Virus record (IMG/VR): IMGVR_UViG_3300049484_000177
Coordinates: 1 to 64,000 of that record
Strand: one strand, 5' to 3'
From: a virus
Length of the DNA stretch: 64,000 nucleotides
Within the stretch, counting starts at the first letter, position 1. Every line of letters starts with the position of its first letter. The position numbers and the translations under genes were made by a program. Below are positions 8,885-16,633 of this stretch, piece after piece. The notes under the pieces were generated by a model, which ran no database searches, was not told where the DNA came from, and saw only the letters and a program-made list of their open reading frames with translations.

Positions 8885-8952
8885 CTCTTGAAGTCTCCTT
8901 GTGTGTTATGATCGAAAGTAGCTCATCCAGAAGCCACCATCGGTCGTTACTG

Positions 8953-9447
8953 CTAGTGACCAGTGTACATGCATTCCAAAAGCACGTCACCGACGCCGAT
9001 GGGTTCCGCCTGAATCTCCAACAGGATGAACGGTTCGGACTCGGGGGTGCCGGTCGTGTCGATCAACTTGCCGGTCCCATCATCCACGATGAGCAAGTCA
9101 CCAACCGCCTTCGCTTCCGTTCCGGTCGTTCCCGTTCCAGAGATGTCCGCTACCAACATGAGCAGCTCATCGCCAGGAATCGGGCAGTACAGGAAGCAGT
9201 ACTCACCGGAGACGTAGGCATCAGTCGGTCCCTTGCCGAGTTTCCAGTTCTCAAGCAAGACAGCAATGAGCCGCTGATTCCCGTCGGCGTCCGCATTGAA
9301 GACTTCCCATGTCAGCTTGCCCGAGACCATCGCCGTCGCAGCTTTGATCTGCATAACAGTCCCAGGACTCGGAGTGCCACTGACAATCCCTTCCAGAAAG
9401 CGTCCATGTGGCGCTCCACTAAGGACGATCTTGTTCTTCGTCGACAT
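8953..9447 (-). CDS. Capsid decoration-like protein
   Basis: 164 residues, beta-rich, with the pattern V-S-G-E-Y-C-F-L-Y-C-P-I-P-G-D-E-L and A-V-G-D-L-L-I-V-D-D-G-T-G-K-L. This resembles small head-decoration or stabilisation proteins that sit between scaffold and capsid genes. AGGAG precedes ATG 9447. Assignment combines fold pattern and synteny. Confidence 0.6.
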   Translation of the reverse strand: MSTKNKIVLSGAPHGRFLEGIVSGTPSPGTVMQIKAATAMVSGKLTWEVFNADADGNQRLIAVLLENWKLGKGPTDAYVSGEYCFLYCPIPGDELLMLVADISGTGTTGTEAKAVGDLLIVDDGTGKLIDTTGTPESEPFILLEIQAEPIGVGDVLLECMYTGH

Positions 9448-9514
9448 CTAGTTCTCTCCTAAGTTACTTGTTGACGTACTTGGTCTTTCCCGAAGACTTC
9501 TTCAGTCTATCAGG

Positions 9515-10162
9515 TCACTCTTTCCAGTCGGACACGCCAACCGGAGCCATGTCGAGGTCCTCGTCCTTGAATCCCTCTCCAACGTTCTGGATCATGCCAG
9601 GCACGCCAGCGTAGTGAGGAATCAAAACCGAATCGTTGTCTTGCCGTTCCTCCTGATTCATCGCCAAGGCCGCCAGCCCGCGCAGCTCATCCAACGATCG
9701 CCCTTCCAGGTAGGACTTGGAGAAGGTATTGCGTTCGTTCTTGGTAATGCGAGAGATCAAGTCGTCCTTCTGACGCCTCTCCAATTCCATCGCATTGGTC
9801 ACCGCCGAACGAATCTCCTCGGGGGCGTCAGCCAGCCACTCCTTCGTCGTCTTCGGCTTCGGCTGCTCATTGGCAGTGACTGGCTTCTTGGCAGGAGCCT
9901 TCTTCTTCGGCTTCTGAACCGGCGGGGGAGGAGGCTGAACGTTCTGAACTTCCTCCTCTTCCTCTTCTTCGTCCTCCTCACCACTCTCACTCATCGCGTT
10001 GACCAGCATTTCCCGCTGGCCATTGAATGCAATGAGTTTGTCCTCCGGCATCGCATTCAGCGCTTCCCGATCCTCTTCAACCCAAGGACCCTCGACATCG
10101 AGTCCCGTGTTCTCAATCAAGTCCTTGATGACCTGATCTTTTTGTTCTTTCGACAGGGGCAT
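9515..10162 (-). CDS. Nested scaffold protein from an internal in-frame start
   Basis: Within the protease-scaffold gene, AAGGAG ends seven bases before an in-frame ATG at 10162-10160, starting MPLSKEQKDQVIKDL. The site falls exactly between the DUF2213 domain and the acidic scaffold region, so it would give a 215-residue scaffold in excess of the full fusion, as lambda C/Nu3 does. The sequence shows the site; production of the short form is inferred. Confidence 0.6.
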   Translation of the reverse strand: MPLSKEQKDQVIKDLIENTGLDVEGPWVEEDREALNAMPEDKLIAFNGQREMLVNAMSESGEEDEEEEEEEVQNVQPPPPPVQKPKKKAPAKKPVTANEQPKPKTTKEWLADAPEEIRSAVTNAMELERRQKDDLISRITKNERNTFSKSYLEGRSLDELRGLAALAMNQEERQDNDSVLIPHYAGVPGMIQNVGEGFKDEDLDMAPVGVSDWKE

Positions 10163-10837
10163 AGGTTTCTCCTTTCGAAGGTTAGTGCCCAGACGAAGCT
10201 GCTTATTGGAAGTTGAAACATTCCGAACTAATTCATACCACTGCTTGCCCTGATTTATGTTGACACCACAGCCGTCATTGATTGAGCAGGCTCCTCGCTT
10301 ACCAACAAGAACTGCCAGGTGATCCGGACGATAATTTCGTGCGACGTGAGTATAGAACCGTCCCTTATCATCTATTGCTTTGTCCTTATTCTTCACAGGC
10401 TCGTTATCCGTGAAGAGGCCAGTAGACAATTCTTCTGGCTGCCCTCTCTCTAACTTATTGAGGGTTCGTGGAGCCATCTTCTTGAGACGCTCAACATCGA
10501 ACCAGCCATCAGCAGTTAGTTTACCATTACTCCTAGCATTACGAATCGTTCCTATACCAAATCGCTCAATGATGCCAGGAGAAGAAGCAGAGGTAGGATT
10601 GCCCTTAGAATCAGTGGGGTGATCTAATGTTATCAGGACGCCGTTCCAGGCATCAACCGATTTGGCAATCTCATCGGGTGGGTAATAAAGTTGCCCGCGG
10701 CTGCCATTGAGTACGCCAGGCACAATCATTGTTAGGGGAACGACTAAGTATTGTCGTCCGTCTTCCCCTACAATCCGCGATCGCCCAGATCGATTAGCAA
10801 CGAGCCGTTCAGCAGTTCTTACCACTTCATTGCTCAT
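9515..10837 (-). CDS. DUF2213-type prohead protease fused to scaffold
   Basis: 440 residues. Residues about 1-200 match the DUF2213 family: L-x-x-P-L-x-x-x-x-P-G-V-L-N-G, I-T-L-D-H-P-T, E-E-L-S-T-G-L-F and D-H-L-A-V-L-V-G-K-R-G-A-C-S with GCG. That family is associated with phage head maturation. Residues 226-440 look like a scaffold: acidic stretch with poly-Glu, proline-lysine linker, then helices. The protein would assemble and mature the prohead before DNA packaging. An internal ribosome site and Met at 226 suggest the scaffold is also made alone. It overlaps no neighbour; a 12-bp palindrome lies just upstream. Confidence 0.75.
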   Translation of the reverse strand: MSNEVVRTAERLVANRSGRSRIVGEDGRQYLVVPLTMIVPGVLNGSRGQLYYPPDEIAKSVDAWNGVLITLDHPTDSKGNPTSASSPGIIERFGIGTIRNARSNGKLTADGWFDVERLKKMAPRTLNKLERGQPEELSTGLFTDNEPVKNKDKAIDDKGRFYTHVARNYRPDHLAVLVGKRGACSINDGCGVNINQGKQWYELVRNVSTSNKQLRLGTNLRKEKPMPLSKEQKDQVIKDLIENTGLDVEGPWVEEDREALNAMPEDKLIAFNGQREMLVNAMSESGEEDEEEEEEEVQNVQPPPPPVQKPKKKAPAKKPVTANEQPKPKTTKEWLADAPEEIRSAVTNAMELERRQKDDLISRITKNERNTFSKSYLEGRSLDELRGLAALAMNQEERQDNDSVLIPHYAGVPGMIQNVGEGFKDEDLDMAPVGVSDWKE

Positions 10838-10852
10838 GCCTTCGCCCTAGAG

Positions 10853-10891
10853 ATACTTGTTAGAATGCACTATCAATAATCTAACAAGTAT
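10853..10891. promoter_or_regulatory. 12-bp perfect inverted repeat upstream of the protease-scaffold gene
   Basis: ATACTTGTTAGA (10853-10864) is the exact reverse complement of TCTAACAAGTAT (10880-10891), with a 15-base spacer. It lies between the winged-helix gene and the protease start. With no U-tract it is a poor terminator; an operator for the neighbouring winged-helix protein is a reasonable guess. Confidence 0.5.
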
Positions 10892-10941
10892 ATGGGCAAT
10901 CGCAAGTCAGCTCCCACCAGATTGAAGGTCCTAAAGATGAA

Positions 10942-11208
10942 CTAATCGTCGACATGTAATCTACGACTCATTTGATAACCGCGGCCCTCCTTACATCCAT
11001 TAGCCATCGAGACTAACAGAAGCCCACGATTAGTAACCTTCTTGCGGAGATTAGTGACGTGTACATACAAAACACTAACGTCAGTTAGTTCATCCATACA
11101 TTTATCAATCAGCTCTGCTGCTGTATGTATTCTACCATCAGATAGAACCTCCAACAGCCGACGTTCGGTAAAGGTGAATTCACTCATGTCCAAACCTATC
11201 ATCATCAC
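10942..11208 (-). CDS. Winged-helix DNA-binding protein, OmpR-type fold
   Basis: 88 residues: F-T-F-T-E-R-R-L-L-E-V-L-S-D-G-R, then an A-E-L-I-D helix, a recognition helix with V-S-V-L-Y-V-H-V-T-N-L-R-K-K-V, and a C-terminal wing ending G-R-G-Y-Q. This is the trans_reg_C (OmpR C-terminal) winged helix without a receiver domain. It probably binds DNA as a small regulator. It is embedded between the MuF gene and the capsid assembly genes, next to a long palindrome. The start could be 11208 or the Met at 11187. Confidence 0.7.
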   Translation of the reverse strand: MMMIGLDMSEFTFTERRLLEVLSDGRIHTAAELIDKCMDELTDVSVLYVHVTNLRKKVTNRGLLLVSMANGCKEGRGYQMSRRLHVDD

Positions 11209-11213
11209 ATCAC

Positions 11214-14200
11214 CTAATCGAGAATGGACTTCGGCCTACGACTGCTTATCTTCTTCTCGGAACCGACCCATGAGGATTCTTTACGAGCCTCCTCCAACGA
11301 CTTCTTCTTACCTGGTCGTTCAGCCAGCAACGATCTTTCAATGGACTTAGTAATGCTCGCCTTGGTCTTCTTTTGTTCTGTATCATCCTCTCCTACTCCC
11401 GCAGGAACCCAAGTACATCGACAGTTAGGGTGTCGAGGTAACATACCTCTCGATTCCTTGATACTTACCACTATACCTTCCAATGAAGCACATAACTCGC
11501 AGGGACTTGGATTGCCTTTAGCTGTCAGTCCAAGTTTACTAGTCACCCACTCCACTTGCACCCCAAGTTCAGTCACCCCCATGTTCTCATAACCATCCAA
11601 AGCCCCCTCATTGAAGGCTCGTATAACTTCTGTGTTAGCAATCCTCTCCGACCTTACCCTACCAAGACCAGATACGTCCTTATTCAAATCACGAGCTATC
11701 TCTCTCGGACTCTTACCAGTCACAAATCCATCCACTAACGTCCGCTGCATCTTAGTAGCCATAACATCAGTGACACCCTGCAATTCATTGAGGGCTCTCG
11801 ATGCTAATAGCTTCACCCGTTCCTGGGATACTGGTCTACTAAATGACGAGCGTAGAAACTCCTGCTTTGATCCCTTATAGAAATCGCCCTCTGGTTTCGT
11901 CCAAGGACTGAGCTTCTTGATATAGTCGAAAGCCTTCTCCATACCCTTACCATAAGTATCACGGATGTAGTAGTCCATCCAGTGATCATCAGTTAGGGCA
12001 GTCGTTCCGGCCGACTTCTGTACTAAACGACGATTGATCTGTGTCTTGAGCCAGTTAGTAAATTCATTAAGCTGCTGGTCACGGGTGAGGAATCGCCAGA
12101 TGGTATTGGTAGTTAGTTCATTAGACACTCTACGGCTTCCGATTCGACCTTCTCCTATAACAACCTCATACTCTGACTTACCTCTTTCACCAAGGACTAA
12201 ATCCAAATCCAAAGCAGGCTCATCAACTCGAATCTTCCTACTGTATAATACCTCCCCAAATCCTTCTGCTGTCTGCCTATCCTTTGACCATGATCTAGCT
12301 CCAGCCGCTGCACTAGTTCCTCCACTCTTGATTGATCCTCTATAAACGGTTATCGGTCCAGGATGATACTCAGATAACACTCCACCACTCAACGTATGCT
12401 GAAGCAATAACTTCATTTGCAATCTTAACTTCGCGGATATATGATCATTACCAGACCAATCTGCAACAATCCTCCTCACTAACTGCTTGGCTACTACCGG
12501 ATCATTCAAAATAGTAGGGTCATCATCTATCATACGACCAGTCACTTTCTTCGGGTCCATTTCACTACTTCCACCCTTACCACAACTAGGATCTTTACCC
12601 CCACCTTCGCCGGTTGGACAAAACACATTGAACGTAGCTAAGTCAGTCTTCTCTCTATCACTGCTAGAGTAAGTAATCGACTTGAATTGTAGCTCCACCC
12701 CTTCCAATCCACTCAACCCAACATACTTATAACCAGTCCCAGGCTTCAGGTAGGCCAATGTCAAGTGAGGATGGTAGTCCGGATGAGTTGTAGTATTCGG
12801 TATGATGCCTAGATGAGCATTAACACTCTCTAGGTCTCGGCTATCTACATCTACCTTGAGAACATCAGCATCTGAATTCCTGAACAGAGACACCGAACGT
12901 AGCTCAGCTCTGATTGGCCCATGCTGAGAGATAAGTAGTTGAACCCTATCTGGATCAAGGTCGTGTAGACCATATCTAACTGTCACATGATACTCGTCTT
13001 CCATCTTGTCCACATCAGCGGGGTTTAGTTTAGCCTGCAACTGCTTCAGCTTACTCAAGACATCGGTATCAGTTATATCTACTTGGGTTGAGGCGAAGTT
13101 GAGAGAGAGTTGATTAGTAACTACACTACTACGATCAATCAACCCAACATCCAACCGATTCCAAGTGGCAGTTAATGAAGCCACCTTTACTATATCGCTA
13201 TAAGCAGCGGGGTGAGTTTTGAAAGACCTCCATTCCTTCTTGAACGCGGATGACTTCAATACTCTAATACCAGCAAACTTGGCTCCATATTGTGAACCAG
13301 TTAGATCAATAATAGCATCTTCAGTTTGAACTACTGCGTGCCAAAGATACTTTTGGTTGTTCCTATCACCTCCCAAAAAAGCCTTCCAATCCGGGTGAGC
13401 ATCCTCTGGTAAAGGAGGCTTCAAACCAGTAGCGCCTATCACCCTTGCTTTGATACCTTTATATTGAAGATAAGAAGCCAGCTCACCAGCTACAGTATCA
13501 CACTTACCCTTAGAAACGTCACACTTAGTTAATACATCAGATGGTTCATAACTAATATATGTCTCATCCAGAAACTTACTCAGTATCGGTAGGTATTTCT
13601 TAGTCAACTCCACATCCGATTGAGGATTAACAGGGTACTTACTGCTCCTTCCTCCCCTTCCACATGTCGGATCTTTACCGCCGCCAGGGCCAGTATGGCA
13701 AAATACATTACCAGTAGGCTCTATCGGCTCCCTCATACCAAACACATCAAGCGTTACTAACAGCTCAGTCACATCCTGCTGTAGCAACGAGAACCTACGA
13801 TTGATCTCCTTGATCAACCTATCTCGTTGCAGCTTAGTACGGGTGGGATCTAGTTTGAGAGGGTTTGGTCGTCCGTTAGTCTTGCGGGCGTGGGTGATGA
13901 TAGAATCTTTGGGATCGAATGTCCCTCGGTTGCCTATGGCTGATTTGATCTGTGTTGGTTCAAAAACAACAAACACTCTACTGCCAGGAGTTTGTATCTC
14001 TGGCCAATTATCAACAATCAATCCATCGTGACCTTCGTATTTCGCCCGGTCAAGAGCCTTCGCTTGTGACTCAGTTCTAGTTTCATAATCAAAATAAGCA
14101 GGATTCTCCATCTTCAGATAAACAGGCATTACTTGAGCATTGCCCGGATGATAACCAGTTGCATAATCTGCAAACTTTGAATCATCAGTAAAATAAATCC

Positions 14201-15662
14201 CATTTGCAACTTCTCTGCCACCAGAACTGAATGAAGTGACTTCAGTTCCAGTACCATGATATACAACCAGTGGCTTACCATCCTTATCCACTACCTTACT
14301 CTTGCCAAACCACTTCTTGAATTCAGGAGTACTAGTTACCCCACTACCCTTACCTCCTCTACCACATGTTGGATCTACCCCACCACCTGCTCCTGTAGCA
14401 CAGAAGACATTCGCCACAGGTTGAAATACTACAACCTCCAACTCACCTCTACCAGACGATCTAACAGACACTAATCCATCGTAACCCTTCGCTACTAGAT
14501 CATCTCGCATCCTCTGGGCATTGTCTAATTGTCTCTTCACTATAGCCTGGTGAATCTGTCCACGCGGAGTTGACTTGGCTATCGCTTCTATCTCAGATTC
14601 AGGTAATCTAACCGTCTTGTACTGATCGGACAGATCGTATGCTTGCCGATCTGTTAGTATTAGTGGATTGTGTAGAACTACTATGGTCTTTGAAATAGCC
14701 CCATACTGCTTGGCCCTCACTGCACTAGTTGAATAGTAAACCCCCCTACCAAAATCACCTGGATCAGAGGAGTATTCTCGTCCCTCTATCTTGGGCCGCT
14801 GACCTCGATACATCACCTTGCCACTTTGGAGAGACTTACGCACTCGACTAACAGTCTGAGGAGATAGACCAGATGATTTACCACAACTAGGATCAATACC
14901 CCCACCTTCGCCAGTAGAGCAGAATACGTTAGAGGTTATTTTACTCCTATCAGCCCATTCCTTAGCCAAGGCATACATCTCTGGTGCTTGTTGTTTCAAC
15001 TGCTGGGGACTATGAACATAGACAGCTCCTAACTCTATCACATTCTCAAAGTGACCCTCAAACGAACCATAAATACTTACAGCCCAACCAAATGGACCAT
15101 GCACCTTCGATAATCTGGTGGCTATCTCCTTTCCCAAATCCGGGTCGTTAGAATACACCTGATGCACAAGCTCATGATACGATAAGTGATCCGTAGTAGT
15201 CACCCCAGGGGCCGCTTTGATATTAAGATCCCTCGGGGGTCCTTTACCTAAATGAGGATTGACTACTGTAGCTCTACCTCTACTATGTTCTCCATAGACT
15301 CTGCCCGTAGTGTCATGATCATAAGAAACCTTGCTAACTGATACACCAAAGACTTCTTTGACGGCTTGCGGCATTAGCCTGCTCTTATCCTTTATACCTA
15401 AGCCACAACTAGGGTCCACCCCACCACCAACACCAGTAGCACAGAATACATTCTCCGTCCGACTCTTGTATATCTTCCGCTTACCTGACCTCCTCCTATT
15501 ACGGCTTAGCTTACTCTTCTTCCTACCATACCCGCTTTTGAACATACCAACACACTTAGCAACAGCATGAGCCGTACTCTTGGTCCCTGCTTCCTTCATA
15601 ACGATCGGAACGCAGCGACCAACGTACTTGTCTTGCTTTTCGCCTGGTAGTACAGCGGGCAT
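11214..15662 (-). CDS. Giant MuF head protein with a chain of effector-like domains
   Basis: 1482 residues. Order: Cys-containing N-terminus (1-70); HExxH metallopeptidase (87-244, HELVH 163-167, candidate third ligand E210); ADP-ribosyltransferase-like domain (261-417; R286, STS 311-313, ELE 407-409); ART-PolyVal-like domain (434-600, VVYHGTG at 467-473); papain-like domain (668-830; C721, H775, D786); 2H phosphoesterase (855-1010; HVT 892-894, HLT 966-968); ADP-ribosyltransferase (1035-1180; R1108, SWS 1124-1126, EYE 1164-1166); helical MuF head-morphogenesis domain (about 1285-1420; CELC, HPNCRC). Five motif copies separate most of these. MuF proteins sit in the capsid near the portal, so the attached enzymes are probably packaged and injected. 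GAAGGG precedes ATG 15662. Confidence 0.85.
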   Translation of the reverse strand: MPAVLPGEKQDKYVGRCVPIVMKEAGTKSTAHAVAKCVGMFKSGYGRKKSKLSRNRRRSGKRKIYKSRTENVFCATGVGGGVDPSCGLGIKDKSRLMPQAVKEVFGVSVSKVSYDHDTTGRVYGEHSRGRATVVNPHLGKGPPRDLNIKAAPGVTTTDHLSYHELVHQVYSNDPDLGKEIATRLSKVHGPFGWAVSIYGSFEGHFENVIELGAVYVHSPQQLKQQAPEMYALAKEWADRSKITSNVFCSTGEGGGIDPSCGKSSGLSPQTVSRVRKSLQSGKVMYRGQRPKIEGREYSSDPGDFGRGVYYSTSAVRAKQYGAISKTIVVLHNPLILTDRQAYDLSDQYKTVRLPESEIEAIAKSTPRGQIHQAIVKRQLDNAQRMRDDLVAKGYDGLVSVRSSGRGELEVVVFQPVANVFCATGAGGGVDPTCGRGGKGSGVTSTPEFKKWFGKSKVVDKDGKPLVVYHGTGTEVTSFSSGGREVANGIYFTDDSKFADYATGYHPGNAQVMPVYLKMENPAYFDYETRTESQAKALDRAKYEGHDGLIVDNWPEIQTPGSRVFVVFEPTQIKSAIGNRGTFDPKDSIITHARKTNGRPNPLKLDPTRTKLQRDRLIKEINRRFSLLQQDVTELLVTLDVFGMREPIEPTGNVFCHTGPGGGKDPTCGRGGRSSKYPVNPQSDVELTKKYLPILSKFLDETYISYEPSDVLTKCDVSKGKCDTVAGELASYLQYKGIKARVIGATGLKPPLPEDAHPDWKAFLGGDRNNQKYLWHAVVQTEDAIIDLTGSQYGAKFAGIRVLKSSAFKKEWRSFKTHPAAYSDIVKVASLTATWNRLDVGLIDRSSVVTNQLSLNFASTQVDITDTDVLSKLKQLQAKLNPADVDKMEDEYHVTVRYGLHDLDPDRVQLLISQHGPIRAELRSVSLFRNSDADVLKVDVDSRDLESVNAHLGIIPNTTTHPDYHPHLTLAYLKPGTGYKYVGLSGLEGVELQFKSITYSSSDREKTDLATFNVFCPTGEGGGKDPSCGKGGSSEMDPKKVTGRMIDDDPTILNDPVVAKQLVRRIVADWSGNDHISAKLRLQMKLLLQHTLSGGVLSEYHPGPITVYRGSIKSGGTSAAAGARSWSKDRQTAEGFGEVLYSRKIRVDEPALDLDLVLGERGKSEYEVVIGEGRIGSRRVSNELTTNTIWRFLTRDQQLNEFTNWLKTQINRRLVQKSAGTTALTDDHWMDYYIRDTYGKGMEKAFDYIKKLSPWTKPEGDFYKGSKQEFLRSSFSRPVSQERVKLLASRALNELQGVTDVMATKMQRTLVDGFVTGKSPREIARDLNKDVSGLGRVRSERIANTEVIRAFNEGALDGYENMGVTELGVQVEWVTSKLGLTAKGNPSPCELCASLEGIVVSIKESRGMLPRHPNCRCTWVPAGVGEDDTEQKKTKASITKSIERSLLAERPGKKKSLEEARKESSWVGSEKKISSRRPKSILD
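12582..12629 (-). repeat. FCxTG-GGG-DPxC motif, MuF copy 5
   Basis: Residues 1012-1027, NVFCPTGEGGGKDPSC. It separates the 2H phosphoesterase from the C-terminal ADP-ribosyltransferase and MuF domains. Confidence 0.9.
13662..13709 (-). repeat. FCxTG-GGG-DPxC motif, MuF copy 4
   Basis: Residues 652-667, NVFCHTGPGGGKDPTC. It separates the ART-PolyVal region from the papain-like domain. Confidence 0.9.
14364..14411 (-). repeat. FCxTG-GGG-DPxC motif, MuF copy 3
   Basis: Residues 418-433, NVFCATGAGGGVDPTC. It joins the first ADP-ribosyltransferase-like domain to the ART-PolyVal domain. Confidence 0.9.
14883..14930 (-). repeat. FCxTG-GGG-DPxC motif, MuF copy 2
   Basis: Residues 245-260, NVFCSTGEGGGIDPSC. 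It joins the metallopeptidase to the first ADP-ribosyltransferase-like domain. Confidence 0.9.
15405..15452 (-). repeat. FCxTG-GGG-DPxC motif, MuF copy 1
   Basis: Residues 71-86, NVFCATGVGGGVDPSC. It follows a strongly basic stretch (residues 47-68) and precedes the metallopeptidase. Confidence 0.9.
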
Positions 15663-15666
15663 AATG

Positions 15667-15858
15667 TTAGCCCTTCAATTCACCGGACTTCTCTATCCAT
15701 ACCCTGCAGTATTCACATAGAGCGAAGCCTGGGCTAGTCATCACCAAGGTATCCTTACCACACTTCGGGCAGACTGGCATCTTACCTATCACCCTACCAT
15801 GCTGATAATCCCAAGCAGGCAAATCAGTCCTAACGACATTCTCCATGTTTTCAGGCAT
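15667..15858 (-). CDS. Small zinc-ribbon protein
   Basis: 63 residues with CPKCGKDT and, after 16 residues, CEYC, a simple four-Cys zinc ribbon. ATG 15858 is preferred to the in-frame TTG six bases upstream because of the GGGA spacing. It precedes the MuF gene by 4 bases. Function unknown. Confidence 0.55.
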   Translation of the reverse strand: MPENMENVVRTDLPAWDYQHGRVIGKMPVCPKCGKDTLVMTSPGFALCEYCRVWIEKSGELKG

Positions 15859-15918
15859 CGTCAATGTCCCGAGCAGCAGTGAGCCACCCTACGCAACCAG
15901 AACCGCGGCTTGAAATCA

Positions 15919-16206
15919 TTAGTCCTCATGGAATCGATCCAACCTTTCAAAGAGGTAGTCAAACGCAATCATTGGAACAGCAGCCAACCCCACCACTACA
16001 AACACGTAGAGTAGATTCCAGGTGAAGTAGAATACTAAAGGTAGTACCACCCAATGCGAGAAGCACCACGGACAACAGACTAGCTTATATCCCCAATGCC
16101 AACCCTTAACGAACTGACGAAACGGACGAAATATAAGAGTACGGCTAACGTCCATCGAAATAACAGCCGTAATCAAAGCGGACAGAATCAGTTGTTCAAT
16201 AGTCAC
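15919..16206 (-). CDS. Membrane protein resembling DUF1360
   Basis: 95 residues with an N-terminal hydrophobic helix, an R-T-L-I-F-R-P-F-R segment, CCPWCFSHWV, and two further hydrophobic helices. The C-P-W-C-x-S-x-W signature and arginine pattern resemble DUF1360, a membrane family of unknown function seen in phages and bacteria. The GTG start has GGAG seven bases upstream. Confidence 0.55.
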   Translation of the reverse strand: MTIEQLILSALITAVISMDVSRTLIFRPFRQFVKGWHWGYKLVCCPWCFSHWVVLPLVFYFTWNLLYVFVVVGLAAVPMIAFDYLFERLDRFHED

Positions 16207-16432
16207 TCCTCGACTCCGACATCATATCCAAGTTACCAAACAGGTCCTTACAAGCCACCGTTGGAAACTCATAAGGACAATAGACAACACCTAACCTCTT
16301 CCTCAATTCAACAGCATTCCACCCAGCCCTAATTCTAGCAGCCTCTCGATCTATCTGTTCTGGTGTTGGCAGATACCGAGGATTGCTCTTCATTTCAAAT
16401 GGTGGTCCTCGGTGTGATCGATACGTCCTCAT
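16196..16432 (-). CDS. Hypothetical small protein
   Basis: 78 residues, with P-T-P-E-Q-I-D-R-E-A-A-R-I-R-A-G-W as a conserved-looking amphipathic helix. AGGAG precedes ATG 16432. It overlaps the membrane protein gene by 11 bases. No function recognised. Confidence 0.55.
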   Translation of the reverse strand: MRTYRSHRGPPFEMKSNPRYLPTPEQIDREAARIRAGWNAVELRKRLGVVYCPYEFPTVACKDLFGNLDMMSESRSDY

Positions 16433-16450
16433 GTTGAATCTCCTGAATCA

Positions 16451-16633
16451 CTAAGGTTCCCTAGTGAAATACGTTCGTTGAATCACCTTACCATTTGCAT
16501 CATACTCCATTAGCTCCCCTCCTACCGCATCTTCCTTTTCCGCAGGATTGCCGTTAGCGTCCTGGTAGAAGATCTCACTAGCTACACCGCCGTTAGGTGT
16601 AGCTCCCTCAATCCGCTGACTGGTTGCCATCAT
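16451..16633 (-). CDS. Small hypothetical protein
   Basis: 60 residues beginning MMATSQRIEGATPNGG and ending in a beta-hairpin-like Y-D-A-N-G-K-V-I-Q-R-T-Y-F. ATG 16633 has AAGGAG directly upstream; longer in-frame versions would extend deep into the preceding gene. It overlaps that gene's 3' end by 26 bases. Possibly a small virion-associated protein. Confidence 0.5.
   Translation of the reverse strand: MMATSQRIEGATPNGGVASEIFYQDANGNPAEKEDAVGGELMEYDANGKVIQRTYFTREP

Noticed and set aside
9799-9990. Arg-rich reverse frame within the protease-scaffold gene
   Set aside because: Frame-shifted reading of the poly-Glu and Pro-Lys scaffold codons; no independent start.
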